Source: Zerene cesonia (lineage: Eukaryota; Arthropoda; Insecta; Lepidoptera; Pieridae). Taken from it: DNA of 64,000 bases. Positions 52,490 through 63,985 of the stretch are shown here, one piece after another (within the stretch, counting starts at the first letter, position 1; each line of letters starts with the position of its first letter). The stretch is from NCBI RefSeq assembly GCF_012273895.1, contig NC_052113.1:5818195-5882194 (forward strand), written 5' to 3'. The translations under genes and the position numbers were made by a program. The notes under the pieces were generated by a model. That model was not told where the DNA came from, searched no databases, and saw nothing but the letters and a program-made list of their open reading frames with translations.

Positions 52490-52627
52490 TTTAGTTTTAT
52501 AGCATTGAAATGCTTTATAAATGAGAAATTTTGAAACAATAGAAAAAATTTTATCACGAGGCGGGATTCGAACCCGCGTTTTTTGCCAAACCGTAGCAAC
52601 GCCTAATCTCTTGGCCACCCCTGATCC
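52490..52627 (-). mobile_element. tRNA-derived element (pseudo-tRNA head with 3' body)
   Basis: On the minus strand the head (52627 down to 52553) reads 'atcaggggtggccaagagat', a tRNA-Leu/Ser-like A box, and 'gcgggttcgaatcccgcctc', a perfect B box and T arm. A possible anticodon stem TTGCT/GGCAA exists, but the loop lacks U33 and the acceptor stem pairs poorly. This is a SINE head or decayed tRNA rather than a working tRNA. The body shares sequence with 50869-50955. Confidence 0.65.
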
Positions 52628-54132
52628 CAAAATCAATCAATCACTTGTCAATGAGTCCACATTTTACTTATTTTTATACTCAAATTTGTCTATTTTTACA
52701 CCACCTTAACTGTTCTTTACTGCTCAAATATGTTTACATCTGACATAAATTTGAATTTTCCAATCTTTACATTTTGTAGTTTATCCATTTTGGTCCAACT
52801 TAAGATATAAGATAGTTTTTATTCCGATTAATTATCCCAATAAATTATAATCTTAATATTTTTAATTATTACTCAGCCACATTAACGCGTGGCCGGATGT
52901 TCTAGTAGTGTAATAATAATTGGATGATTAAACTAAACCAAAATCTTTGAATGATTTAAACTATATTAAAATACATGCAATTAAGATGTATTTTTAAATA
53001 TCAACAGAAGTACATAAATTATTTTCATGTTTACCAGCACTGTTCAATTTGATGAAATCGCTCATTACACTTTGTGCAAGTGCATATAAGAGATTCAATG
53101 TAATACCGGTGGTGTTTAAAGTGCCAAGTTCTGCTTGTGTAAGAAAACGAACAATGTGCAAGGTTGCACCGCTTACCATTAGTTTTATTCTTGGGATCTT
53201 AAAGTGATAAAATTTTATTGGAAAATAAGTAAGAGCACTTTTATTACCCACTAAGTGGCATAGCCAATGAGAATAATGAGGATGACTGTAAAATAAGCCA
53301 TCAACATCTACCAGCACCTCATAAAGATAATTTTTAAAAGTTTCTATATAGCAGGTCTTGTGATAAACAGACATCCCTGCATAAACTTGGTGCGTTAAAC
53401 GATATTGCAATAAGCGATGTACAAAACTGTCGTGAAAACATGATCAGTTTTCAAGTTAAAGTTCAGTCAGTTTAAAATGTCGAATACTTATACTAAAGCT
53501 CAAAATGCGCATAACTTAACCACTAATTTGCGTTCACGTTTTTAATGCAATCGATATCTTACAAGATATTAATTGCTAACCAGAACATTATCTGCTCAAA
53601 CAGGCTGTAGTATTCTTAATTCTCTGTATGCACCTATCTAATATCTCATTACAGGGCCTTGGCTTGAATACCAACTGTCCGTTGTTATTATGCCGAGCTG
53701 TCATTTGAGAAGGTTGTACCGAAGCACTACTCAATGCGAACATGTTACTATAGTTGTCGGACGCACGCTAATGTCAGCACCGGTCACTTGAAAAATTACT
53801 AGTGTTACGATTGCTCCGTAAAACAGTTTCGATGATTTATTAGAGTTAGCCCAAGTCCGTGAAGTGATTAAGGACCAGGTAACTGACACGAGTGATTTCA
53901 ATTCTCTGAATTGATTTTGCGAAATGGTCAATTTGATGTCGCTAATGATATATGGAGACTAATAACGTTTGAAACGAATGACAGTAATGATATATCAGAC
54001 ATGTTGTTAATGATATTGCTAGAGTGGAAGCAGATCTTGAAATCCAATTATTTATATGTGCATACGTATTATGTACTTTAATGATCAATTTAGATTCTAC
54101 AAATATATATAAATAATAATGAATCGTCAAAT
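52628..54132. other. Spacer sequence with one longer open frame
   Basis: On the minus strand there is an open stretch from 53410 to 52994. Its first ATG gives about 126 residues (starting MSVYHKTCYIETF). I recognise no domain. In DNA this AT-rich a frame of that length can occur by chance, so it is not called as a gene. Confidence 0.3.
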
Positions 54133-54446
54133 GTAGCGTATAACTCGAGAACAGCTCGATCGATTCGGAAATTTTTTTCTAGCGTATCCGTCAGAAAATA
54201 GGTGTGAAATAGAGGCATGCCACTGTGTTTCGTACGGTGAGTGGGGGAGCCGGAGGCCCCTTTCCTTTTCCTCACCCGTCCCAGTCCATTCCTTCATTCC
54301 AGTCGTTAATCCTTTCCATTTCCCTTACCCCATAAAAGCGGGCAGCGCATTCTCAGAGGCACTACGTTTGCGAATGTTCATGGGCGGTGGTGATCGTTTA
54401 CCATAAGGCGAACCACGAGCTCAGTTGCCCGCTATGACATAAAAAA
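54133..54446 (+). mobile_element. Lepidopteran retroelement fragment, copy 1
   Basis: The sequence 'cgtataactcgagaacagct' is followed by 'gtgagtgggggagccggagg', pyrimidine-rich 'cccgtcccagtccattcc', 'aaaagcgggcagcgcattct', 'gggcggtggtgatcgtttac' and 'cataaggcgaaccacgagct', ending in an AT tail. This is the typical 3' region of a common lepidopteran LINE-type element. Confidence 0.7.
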
Positions 54447-54939
54447 TATATATATTATTTGTGATGATGACGTAAAAATTTTAGATATGTGAATAAAATT
54501 TTAACACTTCATTTAAACTTTTCTATTCAAAATCAATTTTGCTTTCAATCTGTTAGGGTGTCTATACTGCATGTTATTAATCATATTCCAAACATAGTAT
54601 GTCGAAGCAACAAATTTCATAATAAAATGAAATTTTAACACAGTGAGTCAAGCAATATTTGTATTTTAAGGATGTTTATAACATTACAAAATATTCGATG
54701 ACGTTTATAACAGATGATGTTCGCGGACTTAGCAAGGTCAAGTTCCGAATGGACCGGAACACGAGTGCGTTATATAAGCGATGCCTCACGACCCACACCA
54801 CATGCCAAGTACACTACCTAATCAATAATTTAAACTTGCATAAGGAAAATCATTTCATATATACATCCTTTATTCATACTTTTTATAGAATATGGGTACT
54901 AAGGCAGGTCCGTTGTCTTATAGAACACTATGCATACAA
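54447..54939. other. Sequence between two retroelement copies
   Basis: AT-rich, no gene recognised. Confidence 0.5.
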
Positions 54940-55135
54940 CCTTAAGGCGTCCATTCCCTCTCCAGTCCATTCCTTTAAGCCCGTCGTTAATCCTTTCCTA
55001 ATCCCTAACCCCTTAAAAGCGCGCAACGCATTTACATCCGCTCCACTTCTGCAAATGTTTCGAGGCGGTGGTGACAGCTTACCATCGGGCGAACTACCAG
55101 CTCACTTGCAAGCTATAACATTAAAAAATATATAA
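54940..55135 (+). mobile_element. Lepidopteran retroelement fragment, copy 2
   Basis: Same order of segments as copy 1: 'ccagtccattcctttaagcc', 'cgtcgttaatcctttcctaa', 'aaaagcgcgcaacgcattta', 'ggcggtggtgacagcttacc' and 'atcgggcgaactaccagctc'. Same strand, about 700 bases apart, 5' truncated. Confidence 0.7.
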
Positions 55136-56228
55136 TAAGTTATGGCAATGAAATATTTTATGACTGCCAAAAAGTAAATAAGAATTTTTGTATGTTTATA
55201 CGAAATTTAAAAAAAAAAATATGAATGTATAAATTTGTAAACCTAAGAAGAGGCAAAGAAAATACGCAAGTGTTATGGCTATTTTTATTCATAAAATCTT
55301 AGCAGACGATATTAAAATACGTCCTCACATAGTCAAGGTTCAAAAGCTATTGTAGGTTGCATTAACCGCAATGTTCTCAATCATTTTTTGCAAGGACAAG
55401 GCGAAAACAGCAAAAACAAAGCATTAAAACTATAATTTGTATGCCAATCTTAGTTATCTTTTAAATCTTCTGTACATATTTATTAAACTGGTAGTAGTAA
55501 TAATGTTAACGTTTGGTTTCTATTCTGTGTATTTGAAAGCAAGTCCATGTTTACTGATTTTTATTTGTCACTGCATTTCTAAAATTAAACATTCCATGTT
55601 TTAGTAGAAAAGACTTTATGAGGTCTACCTTCACGCATCTGACCTATTTCTCTGACATATTATTATTTTATAAACAAGCCAATCATCGCATGTCTTGGGA
55701 TATTTGTGTAATATTTAAATAATTATTTTCATTAACTTCTCTTTTATGTAAAGAATAAGTCTTGGCAGGTTTGCCAACCAGGTACCACTACATCCCAACT
55801 AAATTCTAGCGTGTGGTCGTCTCTTATATGAAACATTTCTTGCTTATATATATGTACTATACACTTTAAAGCTATATTGATTTTTTATTCAAAAGAACAC
55901 ATTAAAAAAACAACTGATATACATGTAGCACTATTCATAACTCATGTTAATTAAAATATCTATGAAAATAATAAAATTGTTTTCGGAAACCAGTTCACAC
56001 ATTGTTACAGAAACAAAGGCCAAGCATAACTCTGCTTATCCGCTCATCATATTACGGGGGTAATTAGGGTCAATGAGTCTTATATTGCCGAAGATAGGTG
56101 AAATTAAGTTAAATTCAGTTATTATTAAGTAGATATTTATCTCTAAATGAGGTTGAACTACAATGCAAAGCTTGTGACCTCTGTCACCTCAAAACAGTTT
56201 TTGTCAAAAAAACGTTTTTATTGAAAAA
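55136..56228. other. Spacer sequence, no gene seen
   Basis: AT-rich, nothing recognised. Confidence 0.5.
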
Positions 56229-56400
56229 CTAGCTTTCCGCCCGCGTAGTCGCAAGAAAGATAGACCCGGGGCTTTTCTCGCTTATCCTATGTCCGTCTCC
56301 TGGTTCTAAGCTACCTCTGCACAATCGGTTAATGCGTTCTTGAGTTATAAACAGTGTAAATACCACCACTTTCTTTTATATATATATATATATATAGATA
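56229..56400 (+). mobile_element. Dispersed short repeat ending in a (TA)n microsatellite
   Basis: It begins 'actagctttccgcccgcgta', contains 'acaatcggttaatgcgttct' and 'tgagttataaacagtgtaaa', and ends in (TA)10 at 56377-56396. The same broad family as 10764 and 51031. Confidence 0.65.
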
Positions 56401-59400
56401 TGTTAACAATACCTGCTGTAATGCGAAATTAGTAAGGTGTCTAAAAGTACTTAATTAGAGCGCCACATTTTCGTTTTATTATTCATATCACATGTCTCCT
56501 CATATAGAGCCATAAACTATAAAATGAAGGTTAAGTCTCAGAGGAGAAGCCCATATATATATATAGCTTGTAAACCGTGCCCTTGTAAATGAACGGCCAT
56601 CACATGACAACAATAAGAAAAGGCAGAAGCATAAGTTAAAAATAAACAACCAGAGCTATTTTTAAATACAGGCTTTTGTATGCCTTGCCTACAGATAGCG
56701 TGTAAAATTACAATCCATCCTATCCCTTTCCCAGTATAAAAATAACCACCTGCTTTCACATAGGTATAGAAAATAAGTGATAGTGCTTATATATTCCCTA
56801 ATGGTCGTGACTCACAAGGGATTATACGCGTGATGAACATTTTAAAGCTTGAGTTTTTTCGATGTGATATTATAAGTGTGATACGTCATGATTATTTTAT
56901 ATGCTAAGTCTTACACTTGCAAGCGAGATTAAAATACAAGAGAAGAAAAGAACAAATTACAGTAAAAAAAATACGTGAACCCTATTTTAATATACGATAT
57001 GCATCTAATTTATGACGTTTTTACGTATAATATTGGAACCTCGGAGCATGGCGAGGCGTAATCAATTTAGACAGATATAATCAACTTAACTGAATAGATT
57101 TTATTATAATTTAATATTGAGTTCAATATGTACATATTCTCTTTAAATTTTCTCTTTTACTGTCTAAATGTTTTGTAGTTGGTAGCACTGTAACAAATTT
57201 TGTGAATGATGCCTATATAATCCATTTGTTAAGTGGGTAAGACACATCTTGTCTCAATTAAATCAATAACTATAATTTATACCAACAACGTACCTAATCA
57301 TTAAATATTTTATAATTCATAATTCGAATCAAATCAATCTGTAAAAATAAAAAAGTTCAAGGAGATTCGCTAAATGTCGAAATCTATAAATAAGGAAACC
57401 AAAGAATATATATTAAGAAAAAAACACTTTAATGATTTGTTGTTTTAACTTTAAGTTACGCTTATATATTGACTCAAGATGCCAATTGGAGCTGTTTACA
57501 AAATTTGAAAATTTAGATTTAAATACGTAATTTAGTGCTACTTTCCTTCTTTGTTTTCTGTTTCTAATATATATAATTATAGTTTATAATCTTTTATAAT
57601 TTTCTGGTTAATGACAATGTCTAACATTATCGATTTTTTTCATCACTTGGATTTGTTAATAGAAATCTTCTTTAATAAAAAATAAAACTCATTAATCAAT
57701 TAATCATTTCTAGAACACTAAACTCATAGTGTATGCTCACACTTGTAATTCTTAGTTATTACTATGAACGTAAGAAATGTGTTAACTAGTAATTAGTATG
57801 TATGTATTAATTAAACTTAACGTGCGAGTCAATTCTTTAAACTCGTTTATCCTAGCAACATTCTCGGTTAGAATTTTTTTCTATATTAAAACCATTTATG
57901 GCCATGACTTTACTTGCCCTTGCTATCACGATTACAATATTTGAAGGTCGCCAGGCATCCGATGACGACCGCATTAGAGGCTCAACGACCCCATTCGTTT
58001 CCGGGTTAGGGCAACGCTTTATACATATCAACTTGACGCCGAATAGAGTATCTAACAATCAAATTTATTTAAAACTTAAAAAAAATTTACACATAAATGT
58101 TCACGTTTAATCATCAGTCGGTGTTTCCCTATATATGGTATTTTTAAAAGAAATAAAGAGGAAACTTTGAAATGAAAATTTTATGGATTTCTATACTTTA
58201 AATAAAATAGTTAGGTGAAGGTTAATCTCATCTTTGACCACAACACATTCGTTCTTACGGATTATTGGGCGTATCACTTCTATGTAATTAGTGGAAAAAG
58301 CAATTATTTAAATAGACATGTTATGTAAATAATAGTTCATTAACCGTATTTTATTATAAAAGAATTTATTTAATTGGTGACTTGTTTGTAAATTTTATTT
58401 ATCGGATATGTTGTATTGAAGGGGTTCGAAAATAAATGACTATTCTGCTTGTGATGGAAATATAACATACCAAGCATATAAACTACTATTGCTTGAATAC
58501 TTGAAATATGTTTTAATTTATAACATACCATATTTCCTGTCTGATGTCATCACTTTACATACTTATAAGAAAATAATATAACATGTATTAAATGATGTTT
58601 AACATCACGTTATTAATTTCCTGCATTATTAAGTAACCGTTAAAGCAAATTATTATTACATGTAACATGTTCACGGTATGTGCTTTAAAGAAAAATTGTA
58701 TTTGTTATCTAAAGTTCAAAATCAGTAAAGTTTAAGCGATCACTTTTGGACTGTTAATTTTCATGTATTTTAAATGAAAATGGTCACAAAATCAACTAAC
58801 TGAAAGATCTTCGTTAACTTTAGATTTACTATATTATGTAACCTCGCAATTCAAGAAAATGTATGCACCATTTTATTCTTCCGGCTGTCAACAAAAACTA
58901 CTTGAACAAAATACAAAATAACTTCCGATACATTACCATCAGCGTATTTATGTCAAGATCTTTTAGCCCACTCTTGCAAAGGTCGCCAATTCATTACCTT
59001 TCATAAATTTCAAATTTAAACGAGCTTTAAACAATTCAATATTGAACATTGTCCTAGAGATGACGTCATTATGTATTTACTGATGAGCATTTAAGAATTA
59101 GTTTGTTGGCATTAGACAAGATTCATTAATTTTGAATTAAAAATCGATCGGACTTTGGAATAATGCATAATTTTTAATATTGCAATGAATAATGCATATT
59201 TTCTTATTCTTTGTAGATTTGCATTTATAAGTTTTTAAGATAAAACATTCATTCTATCTATCCTTGTTTCGAGGCTTGAATACCTGAAAGTATACCTACT
59301 TTAAAATCAACAAACTATCTTATTGGAAAAAGCAATTCTTTACATGATAAACTATTTCAATGTAGATCCGTAATAAAAGTTAAATTTACCAGTTAACTAA

Positions 59401-60074
59401 AACAATCCCACAGTTTCAAACTCTCAAATGACTAACAGGTCCACATTAATTCAACAAATTGCACTAAAAGTCAAATCAGTTCCTTGAAGGCAACCTACTG
59501 GTGTTTCGAAATGTGAATTCCTATTCGATACGTCATGATACAATCTATATCCTAGAGTTCGTTTTTAAAATGCAAACTTATCCGATCACTATGTACTTTG
59601 CATGTTGAACGATTTGCTGTGAGGATAACGAATTCACAGTAGTAGAAGAACAAGTACTTTTAATTCTATAGTTTTTTAATTATCGCAACAATCATCGTTT
59701 TTTTTTCGTAAACTAATTTTAATTAAAAAGTTACAGCTATAAAAAGCATCGTAAATTGATCTAGAACGATTTATTTGTGTCAAGTACAAACATGAAAGAG
59801 GCAAATTCGCAATTAAAATTTAATTGCAAACGTTTACAATTTGTTTTTACAATAAACCACATGCACAATCTCCACTTTGCGCCAGAACAACCTTTTTCAA
59901 TTTATACAAAATCTGTGTTAAAACAGACGTCCAAATTCATACTATTAGGTTAGAAGATAGGTTAAGAGATAATACAAAAAAAGCATTTCATAATTTATAG
60001 ATTTGTTAATTTAAAAATTATTGTATAGCAAGGGATAAATAAGAGTTTATATAATGTGCGTATACCGATTACAG
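56401..60074. other. Sequence upstream of the DuoxA coding exons, probably a 5' intron
   Basis: AT-rich, no coding exon recognised, ending in the 3' splice site 'ccgattacag' at 60065-60074. If DuoxA begins at one of the upstream candidate exons, all of this is intron. Confidence 0.5.
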
Positions 60075-60460
60075 GCTGGGTGAGCGATGAAGGGGTGGTT
60101 TGATGCTTTCCGCGAGGAAGGCGGGCCGACCCTATATGCCTATCACAACCGCACCGCAGTCGCTGCTGACGTTCCAGCATTGGCCTTGATCCTTGCGGCT
60201 ATAACCCTGTACCTGGCGTTTCTTGCCATTTTCCCAGGCATCAGGAAGGAGGTGAGTGACGGTAATAATCTTTAGGATATATATTACCAGCTTTGTACAA
60301 CCGATGCATGATACTCAGTAAATATGTTTTCTTAAGTAGATACTAGTTTTCTGATCTTCTATCTTTTAATTTTTTTTTAATTCTACATGTTATTAATTGC
60401 AGAGATTTTCAACATTCACAATAGTCACGTTGAGTCTGTTCGTGGGTACAGTAATCCTAG
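60075..60460 (+). CDS. mol: DuoxA coding exons 1-2: start and first two membrane segments
   Basis: The exon opens at 60075 after 'ccgattacag' and has only 12 nt before the ATG at 60087, so the rest of the 5' UTR must come from an upstream exon. Exon 1 (to 60251) encodes residues 1-55 with TM1; exon 2 (60403-60460) encodes most of TM2 (TFTIVTLSLFVGTVIL). Donors are gtgagt and gtaaga. Confidence 0.93.
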
Positions 60461-63400
60461 GTAAGACTATTTTTTTGCGTACTCCCTTTACTTTACTTTT
60501 CCTTAGCACTCACTGCCCTAATGTAATTATTATACATTAATGATAACAACTTATTTAAACACATATCCGAAAAAAAAAACAGTCTGAAATTTTGCAATAA
60601 AAAATCTCTTTGTTTAAAAAACAACCACAATCAAATAACAATTGAGCTTATTAATAAGTCAGGTTATAAAAGGATTTTTTGCTAGTACAATGTTACCCGA
60701 AGTAATACCTACAATATATTTACTAAGAGTATTCTTCTGTTATAAAAAACAAAGGAGTCAATTTGTTATAAAAAACAAAGAAGCCAATTAACTATAAAAT
60801 TCTTATAAAAAAGACTGATAAAAAATTCAGTATGAGTATTCCTATATATCGTATGCCAATTATTTTAGGTTGAGAACATCGTACAATATATACAATGATT
60901 TTTGTACCATTTGCAAATAAGTCCCATTTTAAGAGCAAATTTGTTCCTGTATCAATATTTAACTTGTCTATTTATTTATAAAAGGTCATTAATCTTAAAA
61001 TTCAGTATGCAAGCACGGTTCGTCCTGGCACGTTGCGGGAGCGCGAATCGCCCGCGCAGCCTACCGAGCCTTTTCTCCAGAGCGCCTCGACTGCTGGCTA
61101 GCGATACACGTCGGTCTAGGACACGTAAATGTTACGCTAACAGGTAGCTTAAACTATGTATTAAGAAGTATTTATAATAGATATATGGAATGTTATAACA
61201 AGCCAAATGCTAACTGATTGGAACTGTTGTTTTACAGTCATTTATTACACATACACCGTGTAAAACAACTTATGAACTGAATAATAACTTCAGTTACATA
61301 TGATAGGTATAAATAGCAATGCATTAAATAGTTTCAATAGTCATACATTTTGAGTGTAAATAGATGAATAGTTTAATAAATAAAACTATAATTAAATGTA
61401 ACCTATGAATTAAGTAAAATTCTTATATTATCCAGCACTATCATGGGGCAATATAACGCTCGGTGACCCAGGCGTCGATTATAATGAGCAATTTCGATGG
61501 GAAGAAGCCGGTGCCATACAAGAATGGTATCGAGCTGGGCTGCTGCGTGGCCTGCCATACCCTCTCCTCTCTGTAGCAGAACACTTCGCTGTGGAACACG
61601 AGGGATTCGAGTGGGGAGCAAAATATCGAGCAGCTGGATACACCACTACTACTCTTCTCTGGTAAGCATATATGTAGGAAGTATTTGAAAATTTGCAAAT
61701 TTCTTTGACAGTACAGGGAATTCATAAATTAATTATAAATCCAACAAAATAAACACGACTAACACTTACTATCATAATTTTTACGTTGGCGGCGTCAGCA
61801 ATTATGAAACCTATTGCGACATTTCTATTTTAGCCTAGTATAATTGTTTTTTCAGGACGGCTTTCGCTCTATGGTTGATTATGAACCTACTGCTAGTGGT
61901 CGTGCCAAGATACGGAGCCTATGCGATGACGGTCCTCGGGGTGACTTTATGTGCCGCTGCCGGTGGATACTGGGCATCTTTACCTCACGACCCTCTCGTA
62001 GTCAGATTAGATGGAGCTATGCTGTTCTTTTCTATGGGATGGTGCTTTTGGCTGGTCCTTATAGCAGGTATTTAATGTTTTAAAATATCTAACTTTATCT
62101 TAAAAAGTCTTAATTTTTTGATAAATGTTTTATTTACAACCATTATTAAAAATTACTAAAATATTTCCTTACGTTAATTGAATCACAATATTTCTATTTT
62201 TTCAGGGTGCATTTGTCTAGTTGTAGGATTACTAATAGCCGCACTTGACCTAGTGTGGCCTCACAGGTTCTCGACAGTATTGGAGGTAGATTACGATACC
62301 CCATATGACCGGCATGTGCTTATTGTGGACAGCCGGCAAAGAGCACGACCTCAAGCGCAAGCTTCTCTGCCTACTAGGATATTAAGGTATTTAATTACAT
62401 TAGTAGTCAACTAATAAGAATAATTGATACGTTTTATGTTTGATTCCTTATAGTGCTAAATCTCCCACAACTTAAAATTTAAATGTACAACATTTCGATT
62501 TCAATAAAAATTAATAAATGAAATATAGTTAACTTGTATAGTGCTAAAGTAGTATTTATTTGTTTCTCGTTAAAACTAATCATTACACAGTTTAACAATA
62601 ATTATTCTTTAAATTTCAGAAGATTATCATCCAAAACCCGCGATCCCGAACGGCAAGTATCTATGTCTATCGTAAACGAGAACCGAGACCGAGGCCGCGA
62701 CAATCCCGCTTATCAGCACGAACAACGGAAACCTAATTCACCATGGCGCTATCCGTTGTTTAGGAGACAAATTGATCGGTAAATGATGCTTTTTCAATCT
62801 TGAGATTTTTATTTGAATTCAGAATATTATCGATCGGTTTTGTCATTGATTGAAGAATATAACGTTCTATACGTTCCTTTTTAATGCTGATCTTCATAAT
62901 AACGTAACAATTGCAAATGGTTAATTTTAAAATTTCTCGATCCGCTCCAGCTTCGCCCGAGGTATGTCTTTTCACTTCACAAGAACGTTCCTTGTGCCTT
63001 AACTAAGACCACAGCTAAAATGTCATAAAATATTTAACCGAATTGGTCGACCCGTTGTCGATTTTAACGCTTAGCAACGCATTTGGCAATTTTTTATTTA
63101 TATAGATGTACCTACCCTGTATTTCCAGTATATCTTTCTTTATTATTTTTCGAATACTTTATTTCAGTGCGGATTCTGCTTCGAGTATAGGATCAAGTTT
63201 AAATGGGAACAGCTCAGGAATAAAGATGTCACCACTAGCCACCCAATCAATACCCGCACATAGGTACATACCGACTGTAAGAATTTCGTATTTAAACTAA
63301 TAACTAAACTATATAAGTAAAGAAATTTTTGGCTACAAAAATATTTTAATACAGATGTATCACATTGGTTATCACGACTTACATACGTAAAATTTCAACA

Positions 63401-63568
63401 TTAGGATTCCAATGAACATTTAAAACTAATTGTCCCTGTATTATTATTTAAAACGAACATATTTTAATTTATAAATACAATGAAAGTCCAATTCTTTAAC
63501 AAACGCTTTACGCTTTCAGATTTCGTCCACAAGTACCAGCGGCAGATCGAGTTAAGGACATGTGGTAA
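60087..63568 (+). CDS. mol: Dual oxidase maturation factor (DuoxA / moladietz), complete, 9 coding exons, 427 residues
   Basis: ER-resident membrane partner needed for Duox to mature, leave the ER and produce hydrogen peroxide; the fly orthologue is also known as Numb-interacting protein. Coding exons: 60087-60251, 60403-60460, 61006-61143, 61436-61661, 61856-62067, 62206-62386, 62620-62778, 63168-63263, 63520-63568. They total 1284 nt with matching phases and a single TAA. The N terminus (KGWFDAFREEGGPTLY) is a family hallmark. Membrane segments lie at about 28-50, 57-75, 197-212, 217-234 and 250-280. The loop between TM2 and TM3 holds WHVAGARIARAAYRAFSPER and HVGLGHVNVTLT with glycosylation sequons at N116 and N126; N21 (NRT) is another. 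The tail after about 285 is cytosolic, charged and contains NPAY (355-358). Its Duox partner is encoded 34 kb upstream on the same strand. Confidence 0.95.
61006..61661 (+). CDS. mol: DuoxA coding exons 3-4: large luminal/extracellular loop
   Basis: Exon 3 (61006-61143) is read as V-C-K-H-G-S-S-W-H, not in the longer but unrelated open frame that overlaps it. Its frame joins exactly with exons 2 and 4 and gives the family motif GLGHVNVTL. Exon 4 (61436-61661) encodes LSWGNITLGDPGVDYNEQF and the WYRAGLLRGLPYPLLSVAEH stretch. This loop is the region thought to meet the Duox ectodomain. Confidence 0.92.
61856..63568 (+). CDS. mol: DuoxA coding exons 5-9: TM3-TM5 and cytosolic tail
   Basis: Exons 5-6 encode TM3 (FALWLIMNLLLVVV), TM4 and a long TM5 (about 250-280). 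Exons 7-9 encode a hydrophilic Arg/Ser/Pro-rich tail of low complexity (residues 327-427), with NPAY at 355-358 and a short final exon ending KDMW. Tail exons are the least conserved part of the family, so exons 8 and 9 rest mainly on clean splice sites ('atttcag', 'ctttcag') and a continuous frame. Confidence 0.87.
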
Positions 63569-63985
63569 TAGAAGAACAGCTTCTCCAATTTAATATTCTA
63601 TGTACTTAGTAATTAAAATACTGAAAAGGAAGTGCCAACTTCATAAAGCTAGAAAATATATAAAAGTATCAATGTCAAATCATAACCCTGAAACGATTGC
63701 ATCTCAATATTTATATTAGGATTGTAAATATGTAAATTATTAATTAGAATTTAAGTATTAAAGCGATAAAGATTCCATCCAGTGTCATAAATTAGAACTC
63801 TTTTTATATACTAATAATTTCGACTTCCGTCGAAAATTAAATTGCATGTTCTTCAAAGATATAATGAGTTAAAACGGCCCTTAGGCTTTAAGTTAAAATG
63901 TCTTATATAATCTAGACCTTAAAATATACGACGACACAAATATATACTTTGTGCCATCCTTCTAAAATAAATCGTTCAATATTCT
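63569..63985 (+). terminator. mol: DuoxA 3' UTR with polyadenylation signal
   Basis: An AATAAA is at 63966-63971, about 400 bases after the stop and near the window end, followed by T-rich sequence (cgttcaatattctttgctc). The stretch between has no open frame of note. An earlier ATTAAAG near 63760 is a possible weaker signal. Confidence 0.5.

Noticed and set aside
52553..52627. Functional tRNA gene on the minus strand
   Set aside because: A and B boxes are good, but the acceptor stem does not pair properly and U33 is missing; better explained as a SINE head or pseudo-tRNA.
54659..55135. 158-codon open frame
   Set aside because: Its second half is a retroelement tail and its first half has no recognisable protein character; chance opening.
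56538..58110. Several 68-73 codon frames upstream of DuoxA
   Set aside because: Short, AT-rich, with no motif and no splice signals that would make them DuoxA 5' coding exons.
60902..61147. 81-codon frame with many Arg/Ser residues
   Set aside because: Wrong frame over DuoxA exon 3. The correct frame gives the family motif GLGHVNVTL and splices in phase.
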